Shown piece by piece: positions 1-6,763 of a stretch of DNA of 6,875 nucleotides; position 1 is the first letter of the stretch; the number at the start of each line of letters is the position of its first letter. The notes under the pieces were generated by a model, which was given only the letters and a program-made list of their open reading frames with translations, made no database searches and had not been told where the DNA came from. The stretch covers positions 1 to 6,875 of the forward strand of contig CAZQUR010000118.1 in assembly GCA_964596535.1 (NCBI GenBank), written 5' to 3'. The stretch is from GCA-002779465 sp964596535. GTDB taxonomy: Bacteria; Desulfobacterota; Desulfobacteria; Desulfobacterales; UBA2156. Position numbers and translations under genes: made by a program.

Positions 1-738
1 GTTCCTGTCAAGCGTGTTCTGGATTACAGTCTCAGGCCCGTCATCAAGGCCGACGGCGGCGGAGTGGACCTGGCGGGCCTGAAGATGAGCATGAACCCCT
101 TTGACGAGATCGCCCTGGAAGAGGCGATCCGGATGAAGGAGTCCGGAAAGGCCGATGACATCATCGCCGTTTCCTGCGGCGGGAATGCCTGCCGGGAAAC
201 ATTACGGATGGCGCTGGCCCTTGGTGCGGATCGGGCCGTATTGATCGAAACGGATCTTGATGTGCAGCCCCTGGGGGTGGCCAAGCTGCTGGCGGCCCTG
301 GCGGTGAAAGAACCTCCGGGGCTGGTGATCTGCGGCAAACAGGCCATCGACGACGACGCCGGCCAGGTGGGGCCGCTTCTGGCGGGCCTTTTGGGCTGGC
401 CCCAGGCCACCTTTGCCTCCCGGGTGATCCTTGAAGACAGCCGGGCGCAGGTGACGCGGGAAATCGACGGCGGCCTGGAAACCCTGGAAGTCCGGCTCCC
501 CGCCGTCATCACCACGGACCTGCGCTTGAACGAACCCCGGTATGCCGCCCTCCCCAATATTTTGAAAGCAAAGCAAAAACCCCTTGACGTGTTACACCCT
601 GAAACTCTCGGCGTGGATGTAACCCCCCGGATCACCATCCTCAAAACGATTGAACCGCCCCCGCGAAAAGGCGGCGTCCGCGTGGCGGATGCGGCGGATC
701 TGGTTCGGCGGCTCCGGGAAGAAGCCCGGGTGATTTAA
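1..738 (+). CDS. etfB: Electron transfer flavoprotein beta subunit (5'-truncated by window edge)
   Basis: This is the small subunit of the soluble ETF heterodimer, which carries electrons from acyl-CoA dehydrogenases to ETF:quinone oxidoreductase. The frame is open from base 1 and reads VPVKRVLDYSL, where family members normally start with about four more residues (MKxL). The true start therefore lies just left of the window, and 245 residues are visible. An internal GTG at 64 would remove the conserved N-terminal strand and is not the start. Visible family landmarks are KMSMNPFDEIALEEAIR near the N-terminus, GKQAIDDDAGQVG (bases 334-372) and the signature VTREIDGGLETLEVRLP. The acyl-CoA dehydrogenase recognition loop LNEPRYAALPNILKAK lies at bases 526-573. 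These closely match mitochondrial and Paracoccus-type ETF beta, in which this subunit binds AMP. The stop codon overlaps the etfA ribosome binding site, so the two genes are surely co-transcribed. The family is certain; classing it as the non-bifurcating type is inference from the motifs. Confidence 0.96.
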   Translation, partial: VPVKRVLDYSLRPVIKADGGGVDLAGLKMSMNPFDEIALEEAIRMKESGKADDIIAVSCGGNACRETLRMALALGADRAVLIETDLDVQPLGVAKLLAALAVKEPPGLVICGKQAIDDDAGQVGPLLAGLLGWPQATFASRVILEDSRAQVTREIDGGLETLEVRLPAVITTDLRLNEPRYAALPNILKAKQKPLDVLHPETLGVDVTPRITILKTIEPPPRKGGVRVADAADLVRRLREEARVI

Positions 739-743
739 GGAGG
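737..743 (+). promoter_or_regulatory. Ribosome binding site of etfA
   Basis: AAGGAGG is a near-perfect Shine-Dalgarno sequence, five bases before the etfA ATG at 749. It begins inside the etfB stop codon (TAA, 736-738). This fixes the etfA start and suggests coupled, equal production of the two ETF subunits. Confidence 0.9.
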
Positions 744-748
744 ATTTC

Positions 749-1690
749 ATGGCCATCCTGGTGATCGCGGAACACGACGGCGGGGTGCTGAAGACGGCGA
801 CACGGAACACGGTGACGGCGGCCGCCGAAGTGGGAACCCCGATTCAGATGTTGGTCGCCGGAAGCGATTGCGGCCCGGCCGCCGGGGCGGCGTCGAAGAT
901 CAGGGGGGTTTCCAAGGTCATGGTGGTAGACGATCCCCGCTACGGGGATCAGACGGCGGAGAACCTGGCGGCCCTGGTGGCGGCCCGCTTCAGGGATTTC
1001 AGCCATATTTTCGTTCCCGCCGGCACCTTCGGCAAAAACCTCGCGCCCCGGGTGGCGGCGCTCTTGGACGTGGCCCCCGTTTCGGACGTCATCCGTGTGG
1101 AGGCGCCGGATACGTTTGTCCGGCCGGTTTATGCGGGAAACGCCTGGGTCACCGTCCGATCCTCGGATCCGGTGAAGGTTGTCAGCGTGCGGCCCGCCGC
1201 CTTTGAGCCGGCCGGGGATGCGGATGTTCCCGCTCCGTTGGAGACCGTTGCAGCCGCAGACGATCTGGGGCTTTCCAGGCGGATTCGCCGGGAATTGTCC
1301 CGGTCGGGGCGTCCCGAATTGACGGAAGCGGAAGTGGTGGTTTCCGGAGGCCGGGCGCTGGGGAGCCGGGAGGATTTTTTCCGTTTGCTCGAGCCGCTGG
1401 CGGATCGGTTGGGGGCGGCCATCGGCGCCAGTCGCGCCGCGGTGGATGCCGGCTATGTTTCCAATGACTACCAGGTGGGGCAAACCGGAAAGATCGTCGC
1501 TCCCCGGCTGTACATCGCCGTGGGTATTTCCGGGGCCATCCAGCACCTGGCGGGGATGAAAGACGCCAAGGTGATCGTGGCCGTTAACAAGGACCCGGAC
1601 GCCCCCATTTTCCAGGTCTCCGATTACTATATGGTGGGGGACCTGTTCCGGGTCCTCCCCGAGCTTATCGACGCGTTGGGGAACGGCTGA
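749..1690 (+). CDS. etfA: Electron transfer flavoprotein alpha subunit
   Basis: This 313-residue protein is the large ETF subunit, which holds the redox-active FAD. Its length is normal for bacterial EtfA. The N-terminal half (about 1-185) is the nucleotide-binding-like domain that packs against EtfB. The C-terminal half (about 190-313) is the FAD domain. FAD-binding landmarks are GASRAAVDAG (226-235, with Ser228 and Arg229 at the places of human Ser248 and Arg249), QVGQTGK (242-248, Thr246 matching human Thr266) and GISGAIQH (259-266, His266 matching human His286). The run through NKDPDAPIFQVSDY is the classic EtfA signature. All flavin-contacting residues I can place are present and the frame is unbroken. 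The gene follows etfB after 10 bases and ends 69 bases before the convergent lipoamide dehydrogenase gene. Electron donors and acceptor are not encoded in the window. Confidence 0.97.
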   Translation: MAILVIAEHDGGVLKTATRNTVTAAAEVGTPIQMLVAGSDCGPAAGAASKIRGVSKVMVVDDPRYGDQTAENLAALVAARFRDFSHIFVPAGTFGKNLAPRVAALLDVAPVSDVIRVEAPDTFVRPVYAGNAWVTVRSSDPVKVVSVRPAAFEPAGDADVPAPLETVAAADDLGLSRRIRRELSRSGRPELTEAEVVVSGGRALGSREDFFRLLEPLADRLGAAIGASRAAVDAGYVSNDYQVGQTGKIVAPRLYIAVGISGAIQHLAGMKDAKVIVAVNKDPDAPIFQVSDYYMVGDLFRVLPELIDALGNG

Positions 1691-1704
1691 ACCGCCAAAG
1701 CGGT
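1691..1704 (+). terminator. Small hairpin after etfA, weak terminator candidate
   Basis: ACCGC-CAAA-GCGGT is a perfect 5-bp stem with a 4-base loop, starting immediately after the etfA stop codon. There is no T-tract behind it (CACATTCCC follows), so it is not a textbook intrinsic terminator. A second tiny stem, GCCG-TTC-CGGC, lies at 1749-1759 beside the lpd stop. The 69-base convergent spacer 1691-1759 shows nothing stronger. Termination may be factor-dependent, or the two transcripts may overlap. Confidence 0.25.
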
Positions 1705-1759
1705 CACATTCCCTGCGCCTTGCAGCGGAAAGCGTTAAACACCCTTTTGCCGTTCCGGC

Positions 1760-3187
1760 TTACGGTTTTCGCCGGGGCAGAATGTGGATGGCCGAGCCGG
1801 TGAAGATTCCCGCCGCTTCCATTTCGGTTTCGGACAGGGTGGGGTGCGGGTGGATGCTCAACCCCATGTCCTGGGCCAGGGCGCCCATCTCCACCGCCAG
1901 GACGATTTCGGCGATGAGGCTTTCGCTTTCCCGGCCGGTGATCCCCCCGCCCAGGATGCGGCCCGTTTCCGGATCGACCACCAGCTTGGTCAACCCGTCG
2001 AAGCGGTCCATGGTCAGGGCCCGGCCGGAAAATTTCCAGGGGAATCGAAGGATTTCGACTTTCCGGTTCTCCCGGTGAGCGGCTTCCTCGCTGAGCCCGC
2101 AACAGGCGATCTGCGGATCCGTGTACACCACTGCCGGGACGGCCGCCGCATCAAAGGCCGACGGCTGCCCGGCGATGACCTCGGCGGCGATCTTGCCTTC
2201 GTAGGAGGCTTTGTGCGCCAGCATCATCCCCCCTGTCACGTCCCCCACTGCCAGGATACCCCTGTCGGATGTCCGCTGCCGGGAGTCCACGATCACAAAA
2301 CCCCGGGCATCGGTTTTGACTTGCGTGTTTTCCAGGCCGATCCCGGACGTGTTGGGTTTCCGGCCCACGGCGGCCAACACGCGGTCGAATTTTTCCTCGC
2401 GGCCTTCTTTTTCCGTTTCCAACCGGACGGTTATCCCGTCTTCGTCTTCCTGGAGGATGCGGGCCGTCGTGTTCAGGTAAATGGCGGCGAATCTCTTTTC
2501 CAGTCGGTTTTGCAGGGGACGGACCAGGTCGGTGTCGATGCCGGAAAGGAGCCGGTCCCGTGATTCCACTACGGTGACGCGGCTCCCGAAAGCGGCATAG
2601 ACCGAGCCGAGTTCCAGGCCCACGTACCCGCCGCCGAGAACCAGGAGGGTGTCGGGGATTTCCGAAAAGGCCAGGGCGCCGGTGGAATCCATGATTTTCC
2701 CCCCTTTCCGGTATGGCATGCCGGGAACGGGGGCGGGGTGGGAACCGGCGGCCAGAACCGCGTGCTTAAACCGGATACGGCGGATCTCGGCGTCGTGGAG
2801 GCGCACCTGGTTTTCGCTTTCAAATACGGCGCGGCCACGGATTCTCTGTATTCCCCGCCGATCGCCGAGGGTCACCAGGCCGCCGGCGAGTTGGTCGATG
2901 ACCCGATCTTTGTGCTCCCGGAGGGCTTCCAGGTCGATCTCCGGCGGGGGGAACCGCAGGCCCATCCGGTCGGCACGGGAGGCGTCGGTGATCAGTTCGG
3001 CCAGGTGCAGCAATGTTTTGGACGGAATGCATCCCTGGAAGAGACAGACCCCGCCGGGGCGCGGGGAGACATCCACCAGGGTGACGTCCGCCCCGAGATC
3101 GGCGGCCCGGAACGCGGCCGCGTATCCCCCCGGGCCGCCGCCGATGACGAGCAGTTCCGTTTCCTGGGTGAGTTCGCCCATGACCAT
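1760..3187 (-). CDS. lpd: Dihydrolipoamide dehydrogenase (E3 component)
   Basis: This 475-residue flavoenzyme reoxidises dihydrolipoyl groups on E2 and reduces NAD+ to NADH. The FAD-binding GxGxxG is at 16-21 (GGGPGG), with Asp39 ending the second strand. The redox disulfide is Cys48/Cys53 in GGVCLFQGCIPSK. The NAD-binding GxGxxG is at 185-190 (GGGYVG), with Glu208 indicating NAD rather than NADP. The second FAD contact is GDVTGGMMLAHKA (315-327), and the C-terminal interface domain carries the catalytic pair His448/Glu453 in HPHPTLSE. There is no N-terminal lipoyl domain. The open frame runs further upstream, into the E2 gene, but I place the start at ATG 3187 because GGAG sits eight bases before it and homologues begin in the same way (MVMGE). 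A second ATG at 3181 is the alternative. As last gene of the operon it supplies E3 to this complex, and could also serve other lipoyl enzymes such as the glycine cleavage system. Confidence 0.96.
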   Translation of the reverse strand: MVMGELTQETELLVIGGGPGGYAAAFRAADLGADVTLVDVSPRPGGVCLFQGCIPSKTLLHLAELITDASRADRMGLRFPPPEIDLEALREHKDRVIDQLAGGLVTLGDRRGIQRIRGRAVFESENQVRLHDAEIRRIRFKHAVLAAGSHPAPVPGMPYRKGGKIMDSTGALAFSEIPDTLLVLGGGYVGLELGSVYAAFGSRVTVVESRDRLLSGIDTDLVRPLQNRLEKRFAAIYLNTTARILQEDEDGITVRLETEKEGREEKFDRVLAAVGRKPNTSGIGLENTQVKTDARGFVIVDSRQRTSDRGILAVGDVTGGMMLAHKASYEGKIAAEVIAGQPSAFDAAAVPAVVYTDPQIACCGLSEEAAHRENRKVEILRFPWKFSGRALTMDRFDGLTKLVVDPETGRILGGGITGRESESLIAEIVLAVEMGALAQDMGLSIHPHPTLSETEMEAAGIFTGSAIHILPRRKP

Positions 3188-3195
3188 GATTCGTA

Positions 3196-3199
3196 CTCC
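3196..3199 (-). promoter_or_regulatory. Ribosome binding site deciding the lpd start
   Basis: Read on the - strand, GGAG is followed by eight bases and then ATG at 3187. The next in-frame ATG (3181) would have a 14-base spacing, which is too long. This supports 3187 as the start. Confidence 0.55.
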
Positions 3200-3267
3200 A
3201 TCGCTCCGAAACCGCTCGCGTATGCCCGTTTTGCCGGAGAGGGCCCGCGAGGTCAGGGGGTGAATTA

Positions 3268-3286
3268 AAGCATCCGCAACATGCTT
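3268..3286 (-). other. Hairpin at the end of the E2 gene, possible attenuator or processing site
   Basis: In the 98-base gap between E2 and lpd (3188-3285), the - strand has AAGCAT, seven loop bases, then ATGCTT, a perfect 6-bp inverted repeat. It starts at the last base of the E2 stop codon and is followed by TAATTC. It is A/T-rich and short, so at most a weak structure. This is the only sizeable gap inside the operon, so a role in lowering lpd read-through or protecting the upstream mRNA is conceivable but unproven. I see no promoter for lpd in the gap. Confidence 0.25.
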
Positions 3287-4566
3287 CAGGCGGATAACAA
3301 CAACTTCTCGGGGTTCTCCATCATCTCCCGGAAGAACTCCAGGAACCTGACGGCGTCCACACCGTCCAGCACCCGGTGGTCGATGGCCAGTACCGCCGGC
3401 AGGATCAGGCGGGGGACCACCGTCCATTGCCCGTCGTCGGGGGTTTCCACCACGGGTTTGGGACGGGCCTTTCCCAACCCGAGGATGGCGGCTTCCGGAT
3501 AATTGATGATGGGTGAAAAATGCCCCCGGCCGCCGGAGGCCCCGATGTTGGTGAGGGTGAAGGTCCCGCCCTGGAGTTCTTCCAGGCCGACTTTTCGGGC
3601 ACGGACACGTTCCACCAGGTCCTCGATTTCAACGGCAAGTTCCATCATGCTCTTGCAGTCGGCGTTCCGGACCACCGGCACCACCAGCCCCTCGCCGGTG
3701 TCGGTGGCCACCCCGATGTGACAGTATTTTTTTTGAATGATCTCGCCCTTGGCGGGATCCACCGAGACGTTGAACCGGGGAAACCGTTTGAGGGCCGCCG
3801 CGGCGGCCTTCACGGCGAAGACGGTGAGGGTGAGCCGGCCGCCGCTGGATCTCAGCTCTGTTTTATACCGGCGCCGGGCCTCCTCGAGGCGGGTGACGTC
3901 GATCTCGTCCTGGCTGGAGACATGGGGGATCTGGGACCAGGCCAGGGTCATCTGCCGGGTGGTGACGCGGCGGATGGAGCGAAGGGGTATGCGCTCCACC
4001 GGACCCCACCTGGAAAAATCAGGAAGAGGGGGTGGGGCGGATCCGGCCGCCGCCGGCGCCGGAGATGCCGGCCCGGGGACGGTCCTGGATTTTTCGGATC
4101 CTTCTTCGGCATGGCCGCGCACGTCTTCGGCGGTGACCACGCCGCCCGGACCGGTGGGGGAAACCCGGCGCAGGTCCACACCGAGTTCCCGGGCCAACCG
4201 GCGGGTCGCCGGTGATGCGGGAACCGGCGTCGTTCCGGGAGGTTCTTCGAGAGGCGGAGCGGCGCCGGCGGCCGGAGGTTCTGTGTCAGGGACAGGGGAA
4301 GACGGTTCCACAGGGGCGGTTTCTTCTTTTGCGTTGCTGAAGACCATCAGAACGTCCCCCACCTTGACGATCTGTCCGGGTTTGACCCGGATCTCCAATA
4401 TTTTTCCGGTAAAAGGGGAGGGGATTTCCACCGCCGCCTTGTCGGTTTCCACTTCCAGGATCGGATCCCCTTCATTTACCGTATCCCCCGCCGCCACCAA
4501 CACGGCGAGGACTTCTCCTTCATGGATGCCTTCTCCCAGGTCAGGGAGTTTAAAGGGTCGCGCCAT
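3286..4566 (-). CDS. pdhC: Dihydrolipoamide acyltransferase (E2 component) of a 2-oxoacid dehydrogenase complex
   Basis: This 426-residue core subunit takes the acyl group from E1 on a swinging lipoyl arm and transfers it to CoA. A single lipoyl domain spans about 1-78, with the lipoylated Lys43 in VETDKAAVE. A Pro/Ala/Glu-rich flexible linker follows (about 79-115). The peripheral subunit-binding domain is at about 116-152 (ASPATRRLARELGVDL, then TGPGGVVTAEDV) and docks E1 or E3. A second Pro/Ala linker (about 160-185) leads to the catalytic domain (about 190-426). The active site is His397 and Asp401 in DHRVLDG, and FTLTNIGASGG (336-346) is the usual catalytic-domain motif. One lipoyl domain rather than two or three fits Gram-positive, archaeal-type and branched-chain complexes. 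ATG 4566 is chosen because a purine-rich ribosome binding site precedes it and the lipoyl domain starts at once. The gene follows E1 beta after 12 bases. Acyl specificity (acetyl or branched) cannot be read reliably; pdhC is a best-fit symbol. Confidence 0.95.
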   Translation of the reverse strand: MARPFKLPDLGEGIHEGEVLAVLVAAGDTVNEGDPILEVETDKAAVEIPSPFTGKILEIRVKPGQIVKVGDVLMVFSNAKEETAPVEPSSPVPDTEPPAAGAAPPLEEPPGTTPVPASPATRRLARELGVDLRRVSPTGPGGVVTAEDVRGHAEEGSEKSRTVPGPASPAPAAAGSAPPPLPDFSRWGPVERIPLRSIRRVTTRQMTLAWSQIPHVSSQDEIDVTRLEEARRRYKTELRSSGGRLTLTVFAVKAAAAALKRFPRFNVSVDPAKGEIIQKKYCHIGVATDTGEGLVVPVVRNADCKSMMELAVEIEDLVERVRARKVGLEELQGGTFTLTNIGASGGRGHFSPIINYPEAAILGLGKARPKPVVETPDDGQWTVVPRLILPAVLAIDHRVLDGVDAVRFLEFFREMMENPEKLLLSA

Positions 4567-4569
4567 GGT

Positions 4570-4575
4570 CTCCTC
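4570..4575 (-). promoter_or_regulatory. Ribosome binding site of the E2 gene
   Basis: GAGGAG on the - strand lies inside the 12-base gap after the E1 beta stop codon, with only four bases before the E2 ATG at 4566. The spacing is short but usable. The tight layout points to translational coupling with E1 beta. Confidence 0.65.
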
Positions 4576-4578
4576 TCG

Positions 4579-5562
4579 TCATTTTTCATCCATCACCCGC
4601 CGCGCCTCCCGCACGATGCGGCCGGCGCCGGGAAGATACGCCGCTTCCCGGCTGAACAACGGGATCACCACGTCAAACCCGGTCACCCGGGCGATGGGGG
4701 CCTCCAGATAGTAGAAGGATTTTTCCGCGATCTTTACGGCGATTTCCGCCCCGGGTCCGAAGCTGCGGGGGGCTTCGTGAATCACCGCGGCCCGGCCGGT
4801 CTTGCGGATCGAGGCGGTGAAAAGACTGTCGTCCAGGGGGGAGAGGGTGAGCAAATCGATGACCTCCGCCTCGACACCGTATTTTTCCCTGAGCCGGTCC
4901 GCGGCCTCCAGGGTGGGGCGCATCATGGCCCCGTAGGCGATGAGGGTGATATCCGTGCCTTCCCGGACGATCCTGGATTTGCCCAAGGGAAGGCTTTCTT
5001 CTTCCTCCGGCACCTCTTCCCGGAACGCGCGGTAGAGGGCTTTGGGTTCGTAGAAGACCACCGGGTCCGGATCCCGGATGGCGCTGACCAGAAGGGCCCG
5101 CGCGCTGCGGGGTCCGGAAGGGATCACCGTCTTCAGCCCCGGTGTATGGGCCCAGTAGGCCTCCCGGCTTTCGGAGTGATGTTCCAGGGCTCGCACACCC
5201 CCGCCGTAAGGGGCCCTCATGACCATGGGGACCGTGAACCGCCCCCGTGACCGCAACCGGAGCCGGGCGGCGTGGTTTTCCAATTGGTGAAAGGCCTGGT
5301 AGCTGAATCCCGAAAACTGGATCTCGGCCACCGGGTGCAGGCCGTATGCCGCCATCCCGATGGACATGCCCACAATAGCCGATTCGGCCAACGGGGTGTC
5401 CACCACCCGTTGTTCCCCGAACTGCCGGATCAGTCCGTCGGTGACCCGGAACACCCCGCCGTCCAGGCCCACGTCCTCTCCCAGGACGATGACCCGGTCG
5501 TCCTTTTCCATCTCCTGGCGCAGGGCCAGGTTCAAGGCTTGCACCATCGTCATCTTGGCCAT
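4579..5562 (-). CDS. pdhB: 2-oxoacid (probably pyruvate) dehydrogenase E1 component, beta subunit
   Basis: This 327-residue protein is the transketolase-like beta half of an alpha2-beta2 E1 that decarboxylates a 2-oxoacid on thiamin diphosphate. The N-terminal pyrimidine-binding domain includes GEDVG (28-32) and DTPLAES (55-61), where Glu60 occupies the place of the glutamate that contacts N1' of the cofactor. EHHSES (127-132) carries the conserved active-site histidine region. IRDPDPVVFYEPKALYR (162-178) is characteristic of the family. The C-terminal transketolase domain (about 200-320) includes EAPIARVTGFD. The start MAKMTMVQAL matches homologues, and ATG 5562 has GAGGGGG upstream; in-frame ATGs at 5553 and 5547 are weaker alternatives. 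Only three bases separate it from the E1 alpha stop. The sequence resembles Bacillus PdhB and haloarchaeal 2-oxoacid dehydrogenase beta about equally to my eye, so substrate remains open between pyruvate and branched-chain oxoacids. Confidence 0.94.
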   Translation of the reverse strand: MAKMTMVQALNLALRQEMEKDDRVIVLGEDVGLDGGVFRVTDGLIRQFGEQRVVDTPLAESAIVGMSIGMAAYGLHPVAEIQFSGFSYQAFHQLENHAARLRLRSRGRFTVPMVMRAPYGGGVRALEHHSESREAYWAHTPGLKTVIPSGPRSARALLVSAIRDPDPVVFYEPKALYRAFREEVPEEEESLPLGKSRIVREGTDITLIAYGAMMRPTLEAADRLREKYGVEAEVIDLLTLSPLDDSLFTASIRKTGRAAVIHEAPRSFGPGAEIAVKIAEKSFYYLEAPIARVTGFDVVIPLFSREAAYLPGAGRIVREARRVMDEK

Positions 5563-5565
5563 GGA

Positions 5566-6660
5566 TCAATCCCCCTCGGATTCGGACAATTCCCGGACAA
5601 GATCCTCCCGTTGTTCCTCCAGGTGGGGCGGCATCTCCGCGTAGGCGTGATGGAACATGTCCAGGGGGTCCCCCAGGGTCTTCATCCGGTCCTCGGCGGC
5701 CTCCACGGCGGCCTGGATTTGTGTCTTGACGGCGGATTCCTCAGCTTCCACGGATTCCGGGGGTAAGAGGCCTTTGGAGGTGAGGTATTTCTGGAAACGG
5801 GCAAGGGGGTCCCGGCCGCGCCAGGCCTCCACCTCTTTGTCATCCCGATACCGTTTGGGGTCGTCCGCGGTGGTGTGGACCGACATGCGGTAGGTCACGC
5901 ATTCGATGAGGGTGGCGCCTTTTCCGCGGCGGGCCCGCTCCACGGCGTCGGCGGCGGCCCGGTAGACGGCCAGGATATCGTTGCCGTCCACCTGGATCCC
6001 GGGGATGCCGTAGGCCAGGGCTTTTTGGGCCAGGGTTTTTGAACGGGTCTGTCTGCTGCGCGGAACGGAAATCGCCCATTGGTTGTTCTGGCAGACAAAG
6101 ACCACCGGCAATTGAAATACCCCGGCGAAATTCAGCCCCTCGTGGAAATCCCCCTGGGACGTGGCGCCGTCTCCGAAAAAGACCATGGCCACATCGTCTT
6201 TTCCACGGTATTGGATGGCCCAGGCGATTCCCACGGCGTGCAGGATCTGGGAACCCACGGGGACGGCAATGGGAAAGTCGTTTCGGTCCCCGGGAATCTC
6301 CACGCCTTCGGCAAAGCCGTTGTTGTACAAGATGACGCTTTCCATGCTCCGGCCGCGCCACAGCTCGGCGGCTGTTTCCCGGAAGGCCGGGATCATCCAG
6401 TCCTCGGGGCGAAGGGCCGCCACGGCCCCCAGGTGAGCGGCCTCCTGCCCGGTGACGGGGGGAAAGGTCCCGATGCGTCCCTGTCGCTGAAGGCTGAGGA
6501 GACGCTCGTCGAACCGTCTTGCCAGGAGCATGAAGCGGTAGAGTTTGAGCAGGACTTCCCCGTCCAAATCCGGCTCGAGGGTCTTGTCCAGATTCCCCTT
6601 TTCATCCAAAATGGAAAGGGATTCCACGGTGCCCGCAATTTCGATGGATGTGATGGGCAT
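5566..6660 (-). CDS. pdhA: 2-oxoacid (probably pyruvate) dehydrogenase E1 component, alpha subunit
   Basis: This 364-residue subunit binds the diphosphate end of thiamin diphosphate and, with E1 beta, forms the decarboxylase. The cofactor motif starts GDGATSQGDFHEGLNFAG (163-180) and ends at the Asn pair 192-193 in CQNNQWAIS. The substrate-end region RQGRIGTFPPVTGQEA (59-74) is typical of PdhA-type alpha subunits. The mobile loop YRMSVHTTADDPKRYR (257-272) corresponds to the loop phosphorylated in mitochondrial E1 alpha, with Ser260 and His262. The open frame extends to ATG 6732, but I choose ATG 6660: AGGAG lies eight bases before it, and the product then begins as homologues do, with a short tail before the LDEKGN and PDLDGE stretch. 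ATG 6681 has no clear ribosome binding site. The C-terminus is acidic (ELSESEGD). It is the first gene of the operon. PDH-like features outweigh branched-chain ones, without excluding the latter. Confidence 0.94.
   Translation of the reverse strand: MPITSIEIAGTVESLSILDEKGNLDKTLEPDLDGEVLLKLYRFMLLARRFDERLLSLQRQGRIGTFPPVTGQEAAHLGAVAALRPEDWMIPAFRETAAELWRGRSMESVILYNNGFAEGVEIPGDRNDFPIAVPVGSQILHAVGIAWAIQYRGKDDVAMVFFGDGATSQGDFHEGLNFAGVFQLPVVFVCQNNQWAISVPRSRQTRSKTLAQKALAYGIPGIQVDGNDILAVYRAAADAVERARRGKGATLIECVTYRMSVHTTADDPKRYRDDKEVEAWRGRDPLARFQKYLTSKGLLPPESVEAEESAVKTQIQAAVEAAEDRMKTLGDPLDMFHHAYAEMPPHLEEQREDLVRELSESEGD
5571..5577 (-). promoter_or_regulatory. Ribosome binding site of E1 beta within the E1 alpha end
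   Basis: GAGGGGG on the - strand lies in the last E1 alpha codons (Glu-Gly-Asp-stop), eight bases before the E1 beta ATG at 5562. Ribosomes finishing E1 alpha would clear this site, which fits coupled synthesis of the two E1 subunits in equal amounts. Confidence 0.6.
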
Positions 6661-6668
6661 AGGGCATA

Positions 6669-6673
6669 CTCCT
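6669..6673 (-). promoter_or_regulatory. Ribosome binding site deciding the E1 alpha start
   Basis: AGGAG on the - strand, eight bases before ATG 6660, in an A/T-rich setting. It lies inside the reading frame that would be used from ATG 6681, which argues that 6660 is the real start. Confidence 0.7.
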
Positions 6674-6763
6674 ATTTTCATGAAGGGGAACCCTTTGATC
6701 CAAAGCCGGCGTTCCGCAGCAAACCCGAACAACGAATTCTATCGCGGAAATGCCTATTTTTTC

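Noticed and set aside
48..56. Short GC-rich tandem triplets such as GGCGGC, considered as repeats
   Set aside because: They are codon-level Gly/Ala runs inside etfB and recur all over the window as a result of base composition.
641..1546. A 301-codon open frame on the - strand opposite the etfB end and etfA
   Set aside because: It is antisense to two clearly real genes, has low-complexity Gly/Arg/Pro/His-rich translation with no family look, and is what GC-rich coding DNA produces by chance.
1784..2563. A 259-codon + strand open frame opposite lpd
   Set aside because: Antisense to an intact lipoamide dehydrogenase. The translation has no recognisable motif and no ribosome binding site or spacing that suggests a gene.
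3188..3427. An N-terminal extension of lpd by up to 80 codons, overlapping E2
   Set aside because: The extension reads Pro/Gly/Arg-rich sequence antisense-like to no known domain, overlaps the conserved E2 C-terminus in another frame, and lpd homologues start at the MVMGE position.
3737..4711. A 324-codon + strand open frame opposite E2 and the end of E1 beta
   Set aside because: It crosses the E2/E1 beta junction antisense to both. Its Ser/Arg/Thr/Pro-rich composition is a shadow of the GC-rich sense frame.
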